From positions 408,264 to 472,263 of the forward strand of contig DISW01000023.1 of assembly GCA_002422605.1 (NCBI GenBank): 64,000 nucleotides of DNA, given 5' to 3'. The notes below the pieces were generated by a model, which saw only the letters and a program-made list of their open reading frames with translations, was not told where the DNA came from and searched no databases. The number at the start of each line of letters is the position of its first letter. Within the stretch, counting starts at the first letter, position 1. Positions 33,582 to 41,289 of this stretch are shown one piece after another. This DNA is from Bacteriovoracaceae bacterium UBA6200. GTDB taxonomy: Bacteria; Bdellovibrionota; Bacteriovoracia; Bacteriovoracales; Bacteriovoracaceae. The position numbers and the translations under genes were made by a program.

Positions 33582-34061
33582 CTAGAGCATTTTTGACAAA
33601 TCATTTTTAATATCTTCCGGCTTATCAGTGGGGGCATAGCGCTTTATGACCTGACCTTCAGGATTAATGAGAAATTTAGTGAAGTTCCATTTGATCATTT
33701 CACTTCCTAAGAGCCCCGGTTTCTCTTTTTTTAAGAATTGGTACAAAGGATCGGCTTCTTTACCGTTAACATCTATCTTTTCAAAAAGCGGGAAGCTCAC
33801 ATTGTAGGTAAGTGAGCAGAAGTTTTTAATTTCCTCAGCGTCCCCTGGCTCCTGGGAGCCGAATTGATTGCAAGGGAAGGCGAGTACTTCGACTTTATCT
33901 TTCAGTTCCTCGTAAATGGCTTCAAGGCCTTCATACTGAGGAGTAAATCCACATTTGCTGGCAACGTTGACGATTAAAAGAAATTTACCTTGGTACTGAG
34001 AGAGAGGGACCTCTTTTCCATTAATGTCCTTAACTGAAAAATCGAAAACAGATTTTGCCAT
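33582..34061 (-). CDS. Glutathione peroxidase family (thioredoxin-dependent peroxidase)
   Basis: The 159-residue enzyme has catalytic Cys37 in N-V-A-S-K-C-G-F-T, the Gln-containing F-P-C-N-Q-F-G, and Trp in M-I-K-W-N-F-T. It is a Cys-type (not selenocysteine) member, which usually reduces hydroperoxides with thioredoxin. Divergent from a DTW gene. Confidence 0.93.
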   Translation of the reverse strand: MAKSVFDFSVKDINGKEVPLSQYQGKFLLIVNVASKCGFTPQYEGLEAIYEELKDKVEVLAFPCNQFGSQEPGDAEEIKNFCSLTYNVSFPLFEKIDVNGKEADPLYQFLKKEKPGLLGSEMIKWNFTKFLINPEGQVIKRYAPTDKPEDIKNDLSKML

Positions 34062-34124
34062 TTAAAACTCCTTCCATTAGGATGTGCGTCATGAGATTCA
34101 CTTATTTTAGTCGAGTTTTTTAAT

Positions 34125-34733
34125 ATGAGCCAGCGTCGGGCAGGACATGTTAACCGTTGCTCTAAATGCAGAGTCAACGTGCAGTTGTGCGCCTGTGAGG
34201 ACATAAAACCTTTTGCCATTGAGACCCAGGTTTCATTAGTGGTTCATGTGCGAGAAGTGAAACTCACTTCTAATACGGCTCAATTTGCCCAGATGATGTT
34301 ACCGAGTAATGCTGAGGTCGTGATCCGCGGTCGGATGAATGAAAAATTTGATGGCTCTCCCTTATTGGAGAAACCGGGAAGGCCCCTGTTTCTCTATCCC
34401 CACGAAGATGCACTTGAATTAAACGAAGATTTTAAAAAGAAGTTCCCTGGCCCATATCACCTGATCATTCCCGACGGGAACTGGCAGCAGGCCCGGAAAG
34501 TTCGTCAACGTGAGGAAGCTTTTACCAATTTACCAGCAGTAAAACTGCCTCCAGGGATTTTGGCAGAATATGGTCTTCGGAAAGCGCAACATGCTGAATG
34601 GGTTTCCACCTATGAGGCCATGGCCCACGCTTTAGGAATTCTTGAAGGACCAGAGGTGACTCAAAAACTCCTGGCCTTTTTCAGGGTGTGGGTTTCTAAG
34701 ACTCAGAAGGCCCGCTCAGGGGATTTTTCTTAA
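34125..34733 (+). CDS. DTW-domain tRNA-uridine aminocarboxypropyltransferase (first copy)
   Basis: The 202-residue protein has the DTW hallmark, seen here as D-G-N-W, and an N-terminal zinc-type cluster C-S-K-C-R-x(6)-C-A-C. The family (TapT/TuaA type) puts the acp group on tRNA uridine using S-adenosylmethionine. P-H-E-D and H-A-E-W-V-S-T-Y-E-A appear as in family members. A second, distinct DTW protein is encoded at 53.7 kb. Its end overlaps the convergent sigma-factor gene by four bases. Confidence 0.87.
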   Translation: MSQRRAGHVNRCSKCRVNVQLCACEDIKPFAIETQVSLVVHVREVKLTSNTAQFAQMMLPSNAEVVIRGRMNEKFDGSPLLEKPGRPLFLYPHEDALELNEDFKKKFPGPYHLIIPDGNWQQARKVRQREEAFTNLPAVKLPPGILAEYGLRKAQHAEWVSTYEAMAHALGILEGPEVTQKLLAFFRVWVSKTQKARSGDFS

Positions 34734-35434
34734 GCTGCCAGGATATCAATGTTCTCAGTTTCCAGATGATTCTTAAGCATATTCAAGGCCTCTGCATGGA
34801 GCTGACAAATTCTTCCTTCAGACAGATTCACGACCTTTGATATTTCAAAGAAATTTAAATCCTCAAAATATTTTAGCATTACGATAAGTCTCATGGTTCG
34901 AGGAAGTTCATCCATCACTACACTTAAGGTTTTCTTCAAGGCATAGTTTTCAAATTCAGAATTAAGAAGGTTTGCCTGTTGAATGGTTTCGCCTTCCACA
35001 TATTGCTTGATGGTATCACCGCTTTCATATTGTTCGAGACGGATCATATCCCGGGACTTGAATGGCAATACATTCGACATCTCCATTGAAGTAGGGGCCC
35101 GACCCAATTCTTCAGTCAGATTGTTCTTCGCTTTCTTATATTCTTTTTGCTTATTTCTTTCAGAGCGGGTCATCCAGTCTTGTTTCCTTAGCTCATCGAT
35201 AATCTCACCGCGGATTCTAAACTCAGCGTAGGTTTTGAATTGATTCTTTTTATCTTTCTTATACTTATTCATGGCATCGATGAGACCTATGACCCCAACC
35301 ATGACTAAGTCTTCGAACTCCAGAACCTGGTGATATTGATAATGATAGTGTTTGGCCCAGTAGCGAATGGTGGGCATGAAATTTTTTATGATTTCCTGCC
35401 GAGAAGAGTCATGAGGATTATTTTTTGTCTGCAC
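34730..35434 (-). CDS. RNA polymerase sigma factor of the FliA (sigma-28) type
   Basis: Residues about 25-100 hold region 2 (E-F-E-D-L-V-M-V-G-V-I-G-L-I-D-A, then R-I-R-G-E-I-I-D-E-L-R-K-Q-D-W, the sigma-28 signature). Region 3 is at about 100-150, and region 4 near the end (L-S-E-G-R-I-C-Q-L-H). The 234-residue length is typical. It is likely to direct flagellar or developmental genes; no flagellar gene is nearby. An unusual perfect hairpin lies in its upstream region. Confidence 0.92.
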   Translation of the reverse strand: MQTKNNPHDSSRQEIIKNFMPTIRYWAKHYHYQYHQVLEFEDLVMVGVIGLIDAMNKYKKDKKNQFKTYAEFRIRGEIIDELRKQDWMTRSERNKQKEYKKAKNNLTEELGRAPTSMEMSNVLPFKSRDMIRLEQYESGDTIKQYVEGETIQQANLLNSEFENYALKKTLSVVMDELPRTMRLIVMLKYFEDLNFFEISKVVNLSEGRICQLHAEALNMLKNHLETENIDILAA

Positions 35435-35494
35435 ACTGGCCTCCGTTGAATGTGGGCATTGTCACATAAAACGGGGCCAGGAAAGTGTCTTCGC

Positions 35495-35518
35495 CTAAGT
35501 CTAAGGAGTTAGACTTAG
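35495..35518. repeat. Perfect hairpin upstream of the sigma factor gene
   Basis: CTAAGTCTAA (35495-35504) pairs perfectly with TTAGACTTAG (35509-35518) around GGAG. It lies about 60-85 bases before the sigma-factor start. Confidence 0.55.
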
Positions 35519-35535
35519 AGTGATATCAAGTGAAG

Positions 35536-35555
35536 TCTCAAAATTGAGATTTTTT
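35536..35555 (+). terminator. Weak plus-strand terminator-like hairpin
   Basis: TCTCAA and TTGAGA form a six-bp stem followed by six T, on the plus strand between two minus-strand genes. No plus-strand gene ends here, so it may be fortuitous or end a short RNA. Confidence 0.3.
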
Positions 35556-35559
35556 GCCA

Positions 35560-35823
35560 CTAATAATTGGCAATTAGCTCTAATTCCTCTTCTTCCTGAT
35601 ATAAGGCTTCCGGAGAGTTTAACCACTCAGTGTATTCACCTAAGTCGAGAATCTCATCACGGAAAATAACAACCCGCCAATTAGCCTGGGCCTGATCAAG
35701 TGAGAAAATGTGATCTGGTTCTAGTACGCGTTCGCGAATGTTGAGCGGGAGCAGAGAGAATGATTCTTCCTCTTCTAAGCGAAGAATCTTTTTGTTTTTC
35801 ATGAGGTAATAATGTGGATTCAT
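35560..35823 (-). CDS. Small acidic hypothetical protein
   Basis: The 87-residue product starts at ATG after AGGAGGG, a very strong ribosome site. Hydrophilic, Glu/Leu/Asp-rich, with an L-E-E-E-E cluster near residue 16-20 and another at the C-terminus. No signal peptide or known domain. Position just upstream of the sigma-factor gene on the same strand suggests possible co-transcription. Confidence 0.6.
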   Translation of the reverse strand: MNPHYYLMKNKKILRLEEEESFSLLPLNIRERVLEPDHIFSLDQAQANWRVVIFRDEILDLGEYTEWLNSPEALYQEEEELELIANY

Positions 35824-36272
35824 GAATTCACCCTCCTGGTGACTCTGCAGGAACTAATCATTAATTCCTGTTCTATAAAGATCGTTTCATAGAAAAATAG
35901 ACTTCACAATAGCTCTGATTAAAAAAAATTCTGCACTCAACTTATTGCCCCCATGATGGCCCTGGTGACAGCGAGACATAGTCACACTGGCCCCTGCTGA
36001 GTAGTCATCTTCACTCTAACTATCAGAAATTTTTACAGGGGAGAATTGGCATGAATTCTGCTCAAGCATTTATTGAGATTAAGGACTTCCGCCAGGATGG
36101 TAGAAATCTTTAAGATCACGAATGAAATATAAGTGTTGCCTCAAGGATAAGAGCGGTGTGAGCACAAGGTTGGTGCCCGCCTGGTTCATGGACGAACCAA
36201 TTTTTAAACACTTCCTAAGTAAATTTTATAAGCTCGGTAGTCATGAAGTTGATCTGCTATATGATCAATCTC
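35824..36272. other. Long intergenic stretch with an imperfect hairpin and unproven short frames
   Basis: About 450 bases lack a convincing conventional gene. An imperfect hairpin (GGCC-CTG-GTGAC with GTCAC-ACT-GGCC, 35958-35992) lies in the middle, and a GGGGAG site precedes a 20-codon frame at 36051. An 82-codon frame at 36122 has no ribosome site and overlaps the secreted protein's leader; I do not call it. Confidence 0.4.
36051..36113 (+). CDS. Possible 20-residue leader peptide
   Basis: ATG follows GGGGAG by seven bases. The 20-residue product is polar (F-I-E-I-K-D-F-R-Q-D). It could be a leader or a chance frame. Confidence 0.25.
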   Translation: MNSAQAFIEIKDFRQDGRNL

Positions 36273-36734
36273 ATGAAAAAACTCCTTTTAATTTTTTGTC
36301 TGTTACCTATGACTTCTTTTGCCCAACCGGAGCCGGCAAAGCTTCGGTACAGTCTGGAATTTATTCTTGAGAAAGTATTGGAGAAAAAAAGACAGGCCCA
36401 TAGACCTGAGATTCCTTTTCCTCGTTTTTTCTTTGAAAGCTCAACTCCGCTGAAGCAATTTCAGGATGCAGTAGAGCCACAATGGGGCTTTCGCCCGGAA
36501 CGCATCACCAATGCTTTTATTCTTCACCATAACGACATCTACATTCTGGATGAGGCCGCCTATTACCAAAAAACCGGTCGCTGCATGGATGATTCTGTGG
36601 CCCACGAATTAGTTCATTACATCCAGGGCAAGTACCAGGGCTGGGATCTTCATGACGATAGCCTTGAATGGGAAGCGATTGATATCCAAACGGCCTTTCG
36701 AGAAGAGTTCTGTAAGTCACCAGAGTCACTCTGA
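36273..36734 (+). CDS. Exported protein with HEXXH zinc motif
   Basis: I start it at the ATG giving a signal peptide (M-K-K-L-L-L-I-F-C ... S-F-A, about residue 17); an upstream ATG at 36243 adds ten residues and fits less well. The 153-residue protein has H-E-L-V-H-Y-I-Q near residue 113 and a downstream E-W-E-A-I-D with acidic residues that could complete a gluzincin-like site. The family looks like uncharacterised HEXXH proteins (DUF6647-like, low certainty). A Cys pair suggests a disulfide in the periplasm. Confidence 0.65.
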   Translation: MKKLLLIFCLLPMTSFAQPEPAKLRYSLEFILEKVLEKKRQAHRPEIPFPRFFFESSTPLKQFQDAVEPQWGFRPERITNAFILHHNDIYILDEAAYYQKTGRCMDDSVAHELVHYIQGKYQGWDLHDDSLEWEAIDIQTAFREEFCKSPESL

Positions 36735-36779
36735 CCCTGGTGAAATTCATCTAAATACCTGATCTTTCAAAAATCCCAC

Positions 36780-36796
36780 TTGGCACAATTCCTGCT
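36780..36796 (+). promoter_or_regulatory. Sigma-54 (-24/-12) promoter
   Basis: TTGGCACAATTCCTGCTT has GG and GC separated by exactly ten bases and matches the TGGCAC-N5-TTGC pattern except one C for T. It lies 98 bases before the ATG of a 33-codon frame with a perfect AAGGAGG site, and no other plus-strand gene follows. Confidence 0.7.
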
Positions 36797-36877
36797 TAAT
36801 AGATATCAATGGATCACCAGGATGGCGGCCCAAAAAGTGACTCAAGGATCGAGACAAATACTAAGGAGGATATTTAT

Positions 36878-36979
36878 ATGGAAATGATGTTAGTAATCAG
36901 TGGAATGTTGGTTATGACTGTTACAAGCCTTATTCTTCCTCGGGTCCATACCGCGCGGGTGCGGGGACGGCAATCTTAA
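36878..36979 (+). CDS. Putative 33-residue membrane micropeptide under sigma-54 control
   Basis: ATG at 36878 follows AAGGAGG by eight bases. The product has a hydrophobic segment of about 20 residues (M-L-V-I-S-G-M-L-V-M-T-V-T-S-L-I-L) and a basic tail (R-x-R-G-R-Q), so a single-span membrane peptide with a cytoplasmic positive end is plausible. Sigma-54 promoter upstream. Too short for usual gene callers; expression is not proven. Confidence 0.5.
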   Translation: MEMMLVISGMLVMTVTSLILPRVHTARVRGRQS

Positions 36980-36982
36980 GGC

Positions 36983-37714
36983 TTAAAGTGAGTCAACGAT
37001 CGTTTGAAGAACAGAAGTATGATCGGCATCTGGAAGGGAGATTGTATTTTCAGATCCACAAGGCATTGATTCACCCATTTGAGAGTAACGGCCTTCTTTA
37101 AAAGGACAGGCGTGTTTATCTTTCTCACAATCAGTTGTTACCCAGTGAAAGCATTGATTAATCCCTTCTTGAATAATTTTCTTTGGCATCCCTACACCTA
37201 AAGTCATTGTTGTGCTTCCAACGATTGGGGCCATTAGATAGCTAATCCCTTTAGGCGCCCCATAACCAAATACTGGTGAAGCGCCAGTATGGAGAGTGAT
37301 TCTTTTATCAAAAGGATTATTTTTCAGAGTATGTTTGGCCATAAGAGCAATCACCCCGCCGGCGGAAAATCCAATAACAGTTAGATCCTTATTTTCATTT
37401 TCACTCAAAATATCCAGATAACTCTCTGTCAGAAGAGTATGATTCTTTTCCATCGATTTATACTTGGACCAACGATAAAAATAAATGGTGCGATTCTCCT
37501 CTAAAAGCTTATCCAAAGGATTTACCCATTCAGGTAAATCAGGTTCCGGATTGATCCCATGGATGAGAAGAATAGGATTTCCTTCGCCCTGATGGAGGAG
37601 GTGAAGTCCTTGAGGAAGTAGCCCCTTACCCTTAAGCATATTTTGAGCAGGAGAAGACTCTGCTTTTATGAGACCTGAGGTCACAAGGAGTAGAAGGGAA
37701 AGAATAAATTTCAT
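36983..37714 (-). CDS. Secreted alpha/beta-hydrolase (lipase/esterase-like)
   Basis: A signal peptide (about 1-18, ending I-K-A) precedes an alpha/beta hydrolase: oxyanion I-H-G-I-N, nucleophile elbow G-F-S-A-G-G (Ser about 117) and a late D-A-D-H-T-S with the likely catalytic His. Four Cys in the C-terminal half (C-F-H, D-C-E, A-C-P, P-C-G) suggest disulfides. The GFSAGG form resembles small lipases/cutinase-like or PGAP1-like hydrolases. Substrate unknown. Confidence 0.78.
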   Translation of the reverse strand: MKFILSLLLLVTSGLIKAESSPAQNMLKGKGLLPQGLHLLHQGEGNPILLIHGINPEPDLPEWVNPLDKLLEENRTIYFYRWSKYKSMEKNHTLLTESYLDILSENENKDLTVIGFSAGGVIALMAKHTLKNNPFDKRITLHTGASPVFGYGAPKGISYLMAPIVGSTTMTLGVGMPKKIIQEGINQCFHWVTTDCEKDKHACPFKEGRYSQMGESMPCGSENTISLPDADHTSVLQTIVDSL

Positions 37715-37805
37715 AAGGGGATTTTAGTGGAGAAGGGGTCTTTATAGGTCTTAAGAGAAATAATTACAGGGGAGATTAGAGGAAGATTAAGGAATCTTAT
37801 GGTCA

Positions 37806-38219
37806 TTAATCAATTGAGATGACTTTGATATTGTATTTTTTGAGAAGCTTACTGAAAACACCATCCCCGGAAGTGAGCTTGCCTGAAAAAGTCCCATCAT
37901 AAATGGTTCCAGAACCGCACATAGGAGATCTTGATTTTAAGTAAGCTTCCGTCGCTCCTACCAGCTGGGCCATCTTCAAGGCTTCCTGAGCACCAAGCTC
38001 GTAAGCACTTGTCATATCCTCACCCGTTTTTGAAATCACTTTATCCCCAATGATTTCAGAAGGAGTGCGGGGAGTAGAGAGGCCTCCCATTTGTTCCGGA
38101 CAGACGGCTATCGCTTCGCCCTTTTCAACCATTAGACGAATGGATTCCCGCTCCTGATGAGCGCAATCAAAGCGGCAATGAAATCCTGCCAGGCAGGCCG
38201 AAACGATTTTCTTAGTCAT
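37806..38219 (-). CDS. DUF523 protein
   Basis: The 137-residue protein has the DUF523 pattern: V-S-A-C-L-A-G, C-P-E-Q-M-G-G-L-x-T-P-R, and K-S-R-S-P-M-C-G. The Cys-rich motifs suggest metal or Fe-S binding, but no function is established. It is last in the proB-to-DUF523 run and overlaps the M24 gene by eight bases. Confidence 0.9.
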   Translation of the reverse strand: MTKKIVSACLAGFHCRFDCAHQERESIRLMVEKGEAIAVCPEQMGGLSTPRTPSEIIGDKVISKTGEDMTSAYELGAQEALKMAQLVGATEAYLKSRSPMCGSGTIYDGTFSGKLTSGDGVFSKLLKKYNIKVISID

Positions 38220-38865
38220 TTGTCAGTATGTCCTCGTAAAAGGCCCCAAAACGCTTCTCTGGGTCCCAGAGATGGATTTCCAGAATCCAGGCATTGGGTA
38301 TCACCACCTCACTGCATTCGGCCAGCCCCCCTCTAAAAAAGACATGGTGGGGGAAGTCCCCTATGCGGTGACCGTCTTGATCCTGATTGAGAAGATAGCC
38401 GTGATTCTGGGCCGATTTATTCGCAAATTCATAGAGGGGAGCACCACTGGCCCCTGTCTCTTTCCAAAACTCAGTTACTTCATCGAAGACTTTCTTTTGG
38501 GCCTCACAAATCCTGGTGTATTCCGAGGAAGAACCCAGAGTGAAGGTCTCACCGAAATCCGCTTCATGTCCTTCCAATACGGGGCCGATGTCGATAAAAA
38601 AAATGTCATTTTCTTTAAGGGTGTAGGGGACAGAAGGGTCTTTGAAATTACAAATCGTATTGGGGCCAAGTCTGAGTTTAGGCGGATGCCATTGTTTCTC
38701 AACCGGATACCTGACTATGATCTTTTTATAAAGTTCCAGGACTTCTTCTTCTTTCATCCCCGGGCGTACTAATGAGGCAAGCTCATAAGTTATTTCCCTA
38801 GCGACGTCTCGGGCCTTGAATAATTTTTTTAATTCAAAGTTTTCACCGAAGTCCTGGATCTTCAT
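38212..38865 (-). CDS. M24-family metallopeptidase-like protein
   Basis: The 217-residue pita-bread protein keeps candidate metal ligands in order: F-I-D-I-G, E-A-D-F-G-E-T-F, G-H-R-I-G, W-I-L-E-I-H and F-Y-E-D. It is shorter than methionine aminopeptidases and Xaa-Pro peptidases and lacks their N-terminal domain. It may act on small peptides or be a related hydrolase. It begins one base after the yqeY stop, within the pro operon. Confidence 0.82.
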   Translation of the reverse strand: MKIQDFGENFELKKLFKARDVAREITYELASLVRPGMKEEEVLELYKKIIVRYPVEKQWHPPKLRLGPNTICNFKDPSVPYTLKENDIFFIDIGPVLEGHEADFGETFTLGSSSEYTRICEAQKKVFDEVTEFWKETGASGAPLYEFANKSAQNHGYLLNQDQDGHRIGDFPHHVFFRGGLAECSEVVIPNAWILEIHLWDPEKRFGAFYEDILTND

Positions 38866-38866
38866 T

Positions 38867-39277
38867 TTAAAGGGCGGCCTTAACTAAATCAGAAGCGCGT
38901 TTACCATCGAAGCGCCCTTTAATTTGAGGCTGAAGCTCTTTCATAATGGCGCCCATATCTTTGGCACCTGAAGCTTTAATGGACTGAATAAGGGCCACAA
39001 CTTCTGACTCTTCCATGGCCTGGGGAAGGTAAGGTTTAAGGAAGTCCATTTCGCGAACGATTTTACTGTGAGCTTCCGTACCAGCTTCATACATCTCTAA
39101 TGAGTCTTGCAGACGCTTATTATGGGCCACGGTTACTGAGAGTTCATCGGTTGGTTTAGTTGAGGTATTGTTTTTAATATACTCAGCTTTAAGCATTCTA
39201 AGAGCATCAAGGCGCTCTTGTTGTTTGGCCTTCATGGCTTCTTTAATATCGTTATTTACTTGTTCCATTAGAGTCAT
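38867..39277 (-). CDS. yqeY: GatB/YqeY domain protein
   Basis: The 136-residue protein matches YqeY: L-R-M-L-K-A-E near the start, E-M-D-F-L-K-P-Y-L-P, and V-K-A-A-L end. The domain is related to the tail of GatB and is thought to bind tRNA. It is nine bases after yajQ and in the pro operon. Confidence 0.92.
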   Translation of the reverse strand: MTLMEQVNNDIKEAMKAKQQERLDALRMLKAEYIKNNTSTKPTDELSVTVAHNKRLQDSLEMYEAGTEAHSKIVREMDFLKPYLPQAMEESEVVALIQSIKASGAKDMGAIMKELQPQIKGRFDGKRASDLVKAAL

Positions 39278-39286
39278 AAGCGCTCC

Positions 39287-39781
39287 TTAGCGTTTCATAT
39301 TTTCCATGTGTAGTTCTAGATTCATGTCTTTGTGGGTCCGAAGAAACTGAAAGAGATTTTGCAGATCATCGATGGACTTTGATTCAACCCGATATTTCTC
39401 ATCCATGTACTGAGTCTTTCCTTTAAAACCAGATTCCTTAATCAAGCGGTTCATAAGTTTTTGAGCGTCCTTATCAAATCCAGTCGTGAGAGAAAGAGTC
39501 ATCTTTTTATTTTTAAGACCTGAGTTTTCAATTTCTGATTCTTTCATCCCTCTCATGCCGATTCCACGTTTCCCCATATTGGTACGAAGAATATCCAGGA
39601 CGGATTTTACTTTCATCTCGTCTTCAGCACGGATTTCAATAACCTTTTCTTTTTCTTTATATTCAGCTTTCGCCTCAGACCCTTTAAAGTCAAAACGGCC
39701 AGAGATCATTTTCTCTGTGTTCTTAAGAGCGTTACTAAGTTCCATTTCATCAATTCTTGAGACTAAATCAAACGATGCCAT
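39287..39781 (-). CDS. yajQ: YajQ-family nucleotide-binding protein
   Basis: The 164-residue protein has the family pattern A-S-F-D-L-V-S near the start, R-F-D-F-K-G, and K-D-L/A-Q-K-L-M-like middle. Some members bind c-di-GMP and act with transcription regulators. It follows proA by ten bases. Confidence 0.93.
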   Translation of the reverse strand: MASFDLVSRIDEMELSNALKNTEKMISGRFDFKGSEAKAEYKEKEKVIEIRAEDEMKVKSVLDILRTNMGKRGIGMRGMKESEIENSGLKNKKMTLSLTTGFDKDAQKLMNRLIKESGFKGKTQYMDEKYRVESKSIDDLQNLFQFLRTHKDMNLELHMENMKR

Positions 39782-39791
39782 AATTTTACCC

Positions 39792-41018
39792 TTATCTTAT
39801 TTGTCCGTTACCTTTCACCAGGAAACGTGTGGTTGTCATTTCTTTTGCGCCCATAGGTCCATAGGCGTGGAGTTTAGAAGTTGAGATGCCTAATTCCGCT
39901 CCCAGCCCAAGTTCTCCTCCGTCATTAAAGCGGCTGGAAGCATTTACTACCAAAGCGGAAGCATCCAGTGAATTTAAAAAAAGCTCAATAATGGATGGGT
40001 CCTGAGCAAGGATGACTTCGGTGTGATGAGAGGAGTGGTCCTGAATATGGGAGATCGCTTCTTCCGGAGTTTTGACTATCCTTAGCGATAGAATTTTATC
40101 CAGATATTCAGTTTCATAATCCTTTGAAGTGGCCTTTTTAACCTTATCATTAAGAGCAATGCTTTCATCATCTCCCCGGAGTTCCACTCCCGCATCAAGA
40201 AGGGCCTGAATGATTTTTTTATTTTCCGGGTAATTCTCATTTAACAGAAGTGACTCCAGAGCATTACACACTCCGGGCCTCTGGGTTTTAGCATTCAAAA
40301 TAATCGGAATGACTTTTTCTCTCTCAGCATCCTGATGAACATACAAGTGGCATAGACCCTTATCATGGGCCACCACCGGCATAGTGGCGTGAGTGCGAAC
40401 ATGTTGAATGAGGGCACTGCCTCCACGCGGAACCATGAGATCGATGTATTCATGAAGTTTTAAAAGTTCTGCCACATCCTCTCGGGTTTCAACCAGAGAC
40501 ACTGAACCTGCAGGAAGAATCCTCTCAATCGCTCCATGAATCACTTCAAAAAGTTTTCTATTTGAATATTGGGCTTCCTTTCCGCCTTTTAAAATAATCG
40601 CGTTGCCTGATTTAATCGACAGAGCGGCACCATCCACCACCACATTAGGGCGTGACTCAAAAATCATTCCAATCACTCCCAGTGGGATTCTTTGCTTTTG
40701 AATCACAAGACCATTGGGGCGAGTGTATTCTTCTATGATAGTGCCTACGACCTGAACCTGATCGGCCACATCCCGGCACATTTGAGAAAGAGAATCGATG
40801 GATTTATCTGTCAGAGTGAGGCGGTCAATGATCGCTGAAGTGAGTTGATTTTTGCGGGCCTCATCCAGATCTTTTTTATTCTCAATGAGAATTTCAGCAC
40901 AGTTTTTAGTTAAAGCGAGAGCGATACTCTCTAAGGCCATTAAGCGCTGTTCTTCGGGAAGGGACTGTAGTTGAGTTGTGGCCTTCTTGGCCATTTGGGC
41001 AATTTTTTTGACGCTCAT
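39792..41018 (-). CDS. proA: Gamma-glutamyl phosphate reductase
   Basis: ProA makes glutamate semialdehyde in proline synthesis. The ATG at 41018 has GGAGAG seven bases upstream, which is a better start than the ATGs further up. The aldehyde-dehydrogenase Cys lies in R-P-G-V-C-N-A-L-E, with P-L-G-V-I-G-M-I-F-E-S-R-P near the N-terminal third and S-R-F-N-D-G-G-E-L-G-L-G near the end. Length (408) is normal. It follows proB after a structured 271-base gap. Confidence 0.97.
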   Translation of the reverse strand: MSVKKIAQMAKKATTQLQSLPEEQRLMALESIALALTKNCAEILIENKKDLDEARKNQLTSAIIDRLTLTDKSIDSLSQMCRDVADQVQVVGTIIEEYTRPNGLVIQKQRIPLGVIGMIFESRPNVVVDGAALSIKSGNAIILKGGKEAQYSNRKLFEVIHGAIERILPAGSVSLVETREDVAELLKLHEYIDLMVPRGGSALIQHVRTHATMPVVAHDKGLCHLYVHQDAEREKVIPIILNAKTQRPGVCNALESLLLNENYPENKKIIQALLDAGVELRGDDESIALNDKVKKATSKDYETEYLDKILSLRIVKTPEEAISHIQDHSSHHTEVILAQDPSIIELFLNSLDASALVVNASSRFNDGGELGLGAELGISTSKLHAYGPMGAKEMTTTRFLVKGNGQIR

Positions 41019-41165
41019 GAAGCTCTCCATGTTGAAAATCAAGTTTAACGGAAAAATCCATGAGTGGGTATGTTGTTTTGTTTGCGGTGTGAGTCAAAGG
41101 GGCGAATTATTGATGGCTTAAATTTTGGGAACTTGCCCGAGATTTTGCTTAAGAGTCATCAGAGA

Positions 41166-41246
41166 TGGATGTGGTTCATCCCTCTTTACCTGCCGAACCA
41201 CATCCAGATCCGGTTACGGATCCCATAGGGGGAATCTCTCCTATGG
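41166..41246 (-). repeat. Three adjacent hairpins between proB and proA
   Basis: Three stems lie side by side: TGGATGTGGTTC with GAACCACATCCA (41166-41177/41195-41206, 12 bp), GATCCG with CGGATC (41207-41222) and CCATAGG with CCTATGG (41223-41246, extended by G-C and G-T pairs). They are contiguous with almost no gaps, in the gap between two co-directional genes. A T-run is absent. It may be an mRNA structure, a processing site or a mobile small repeat. The rest of the gap holds nothing else recognisable. Confidence 0.6.
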
Positions 41247-41289
41247 TCTCTTGATTTTAAATTCGTTGCAAGGTCGAAAAGGTCGCGGG

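Noticed and set aside
36122..36370. 82-codon frame before the HEXXH protein
   Set aside because: No ribosome site, and its last third is a shifted reading of the secreted protein's signal peptide.
41166..41246. tRNA or tRNA-like gene
   Set aside because: Three stems without anticodon arm, TpsiC loop or acceptor pairing; not a cloverleaf.
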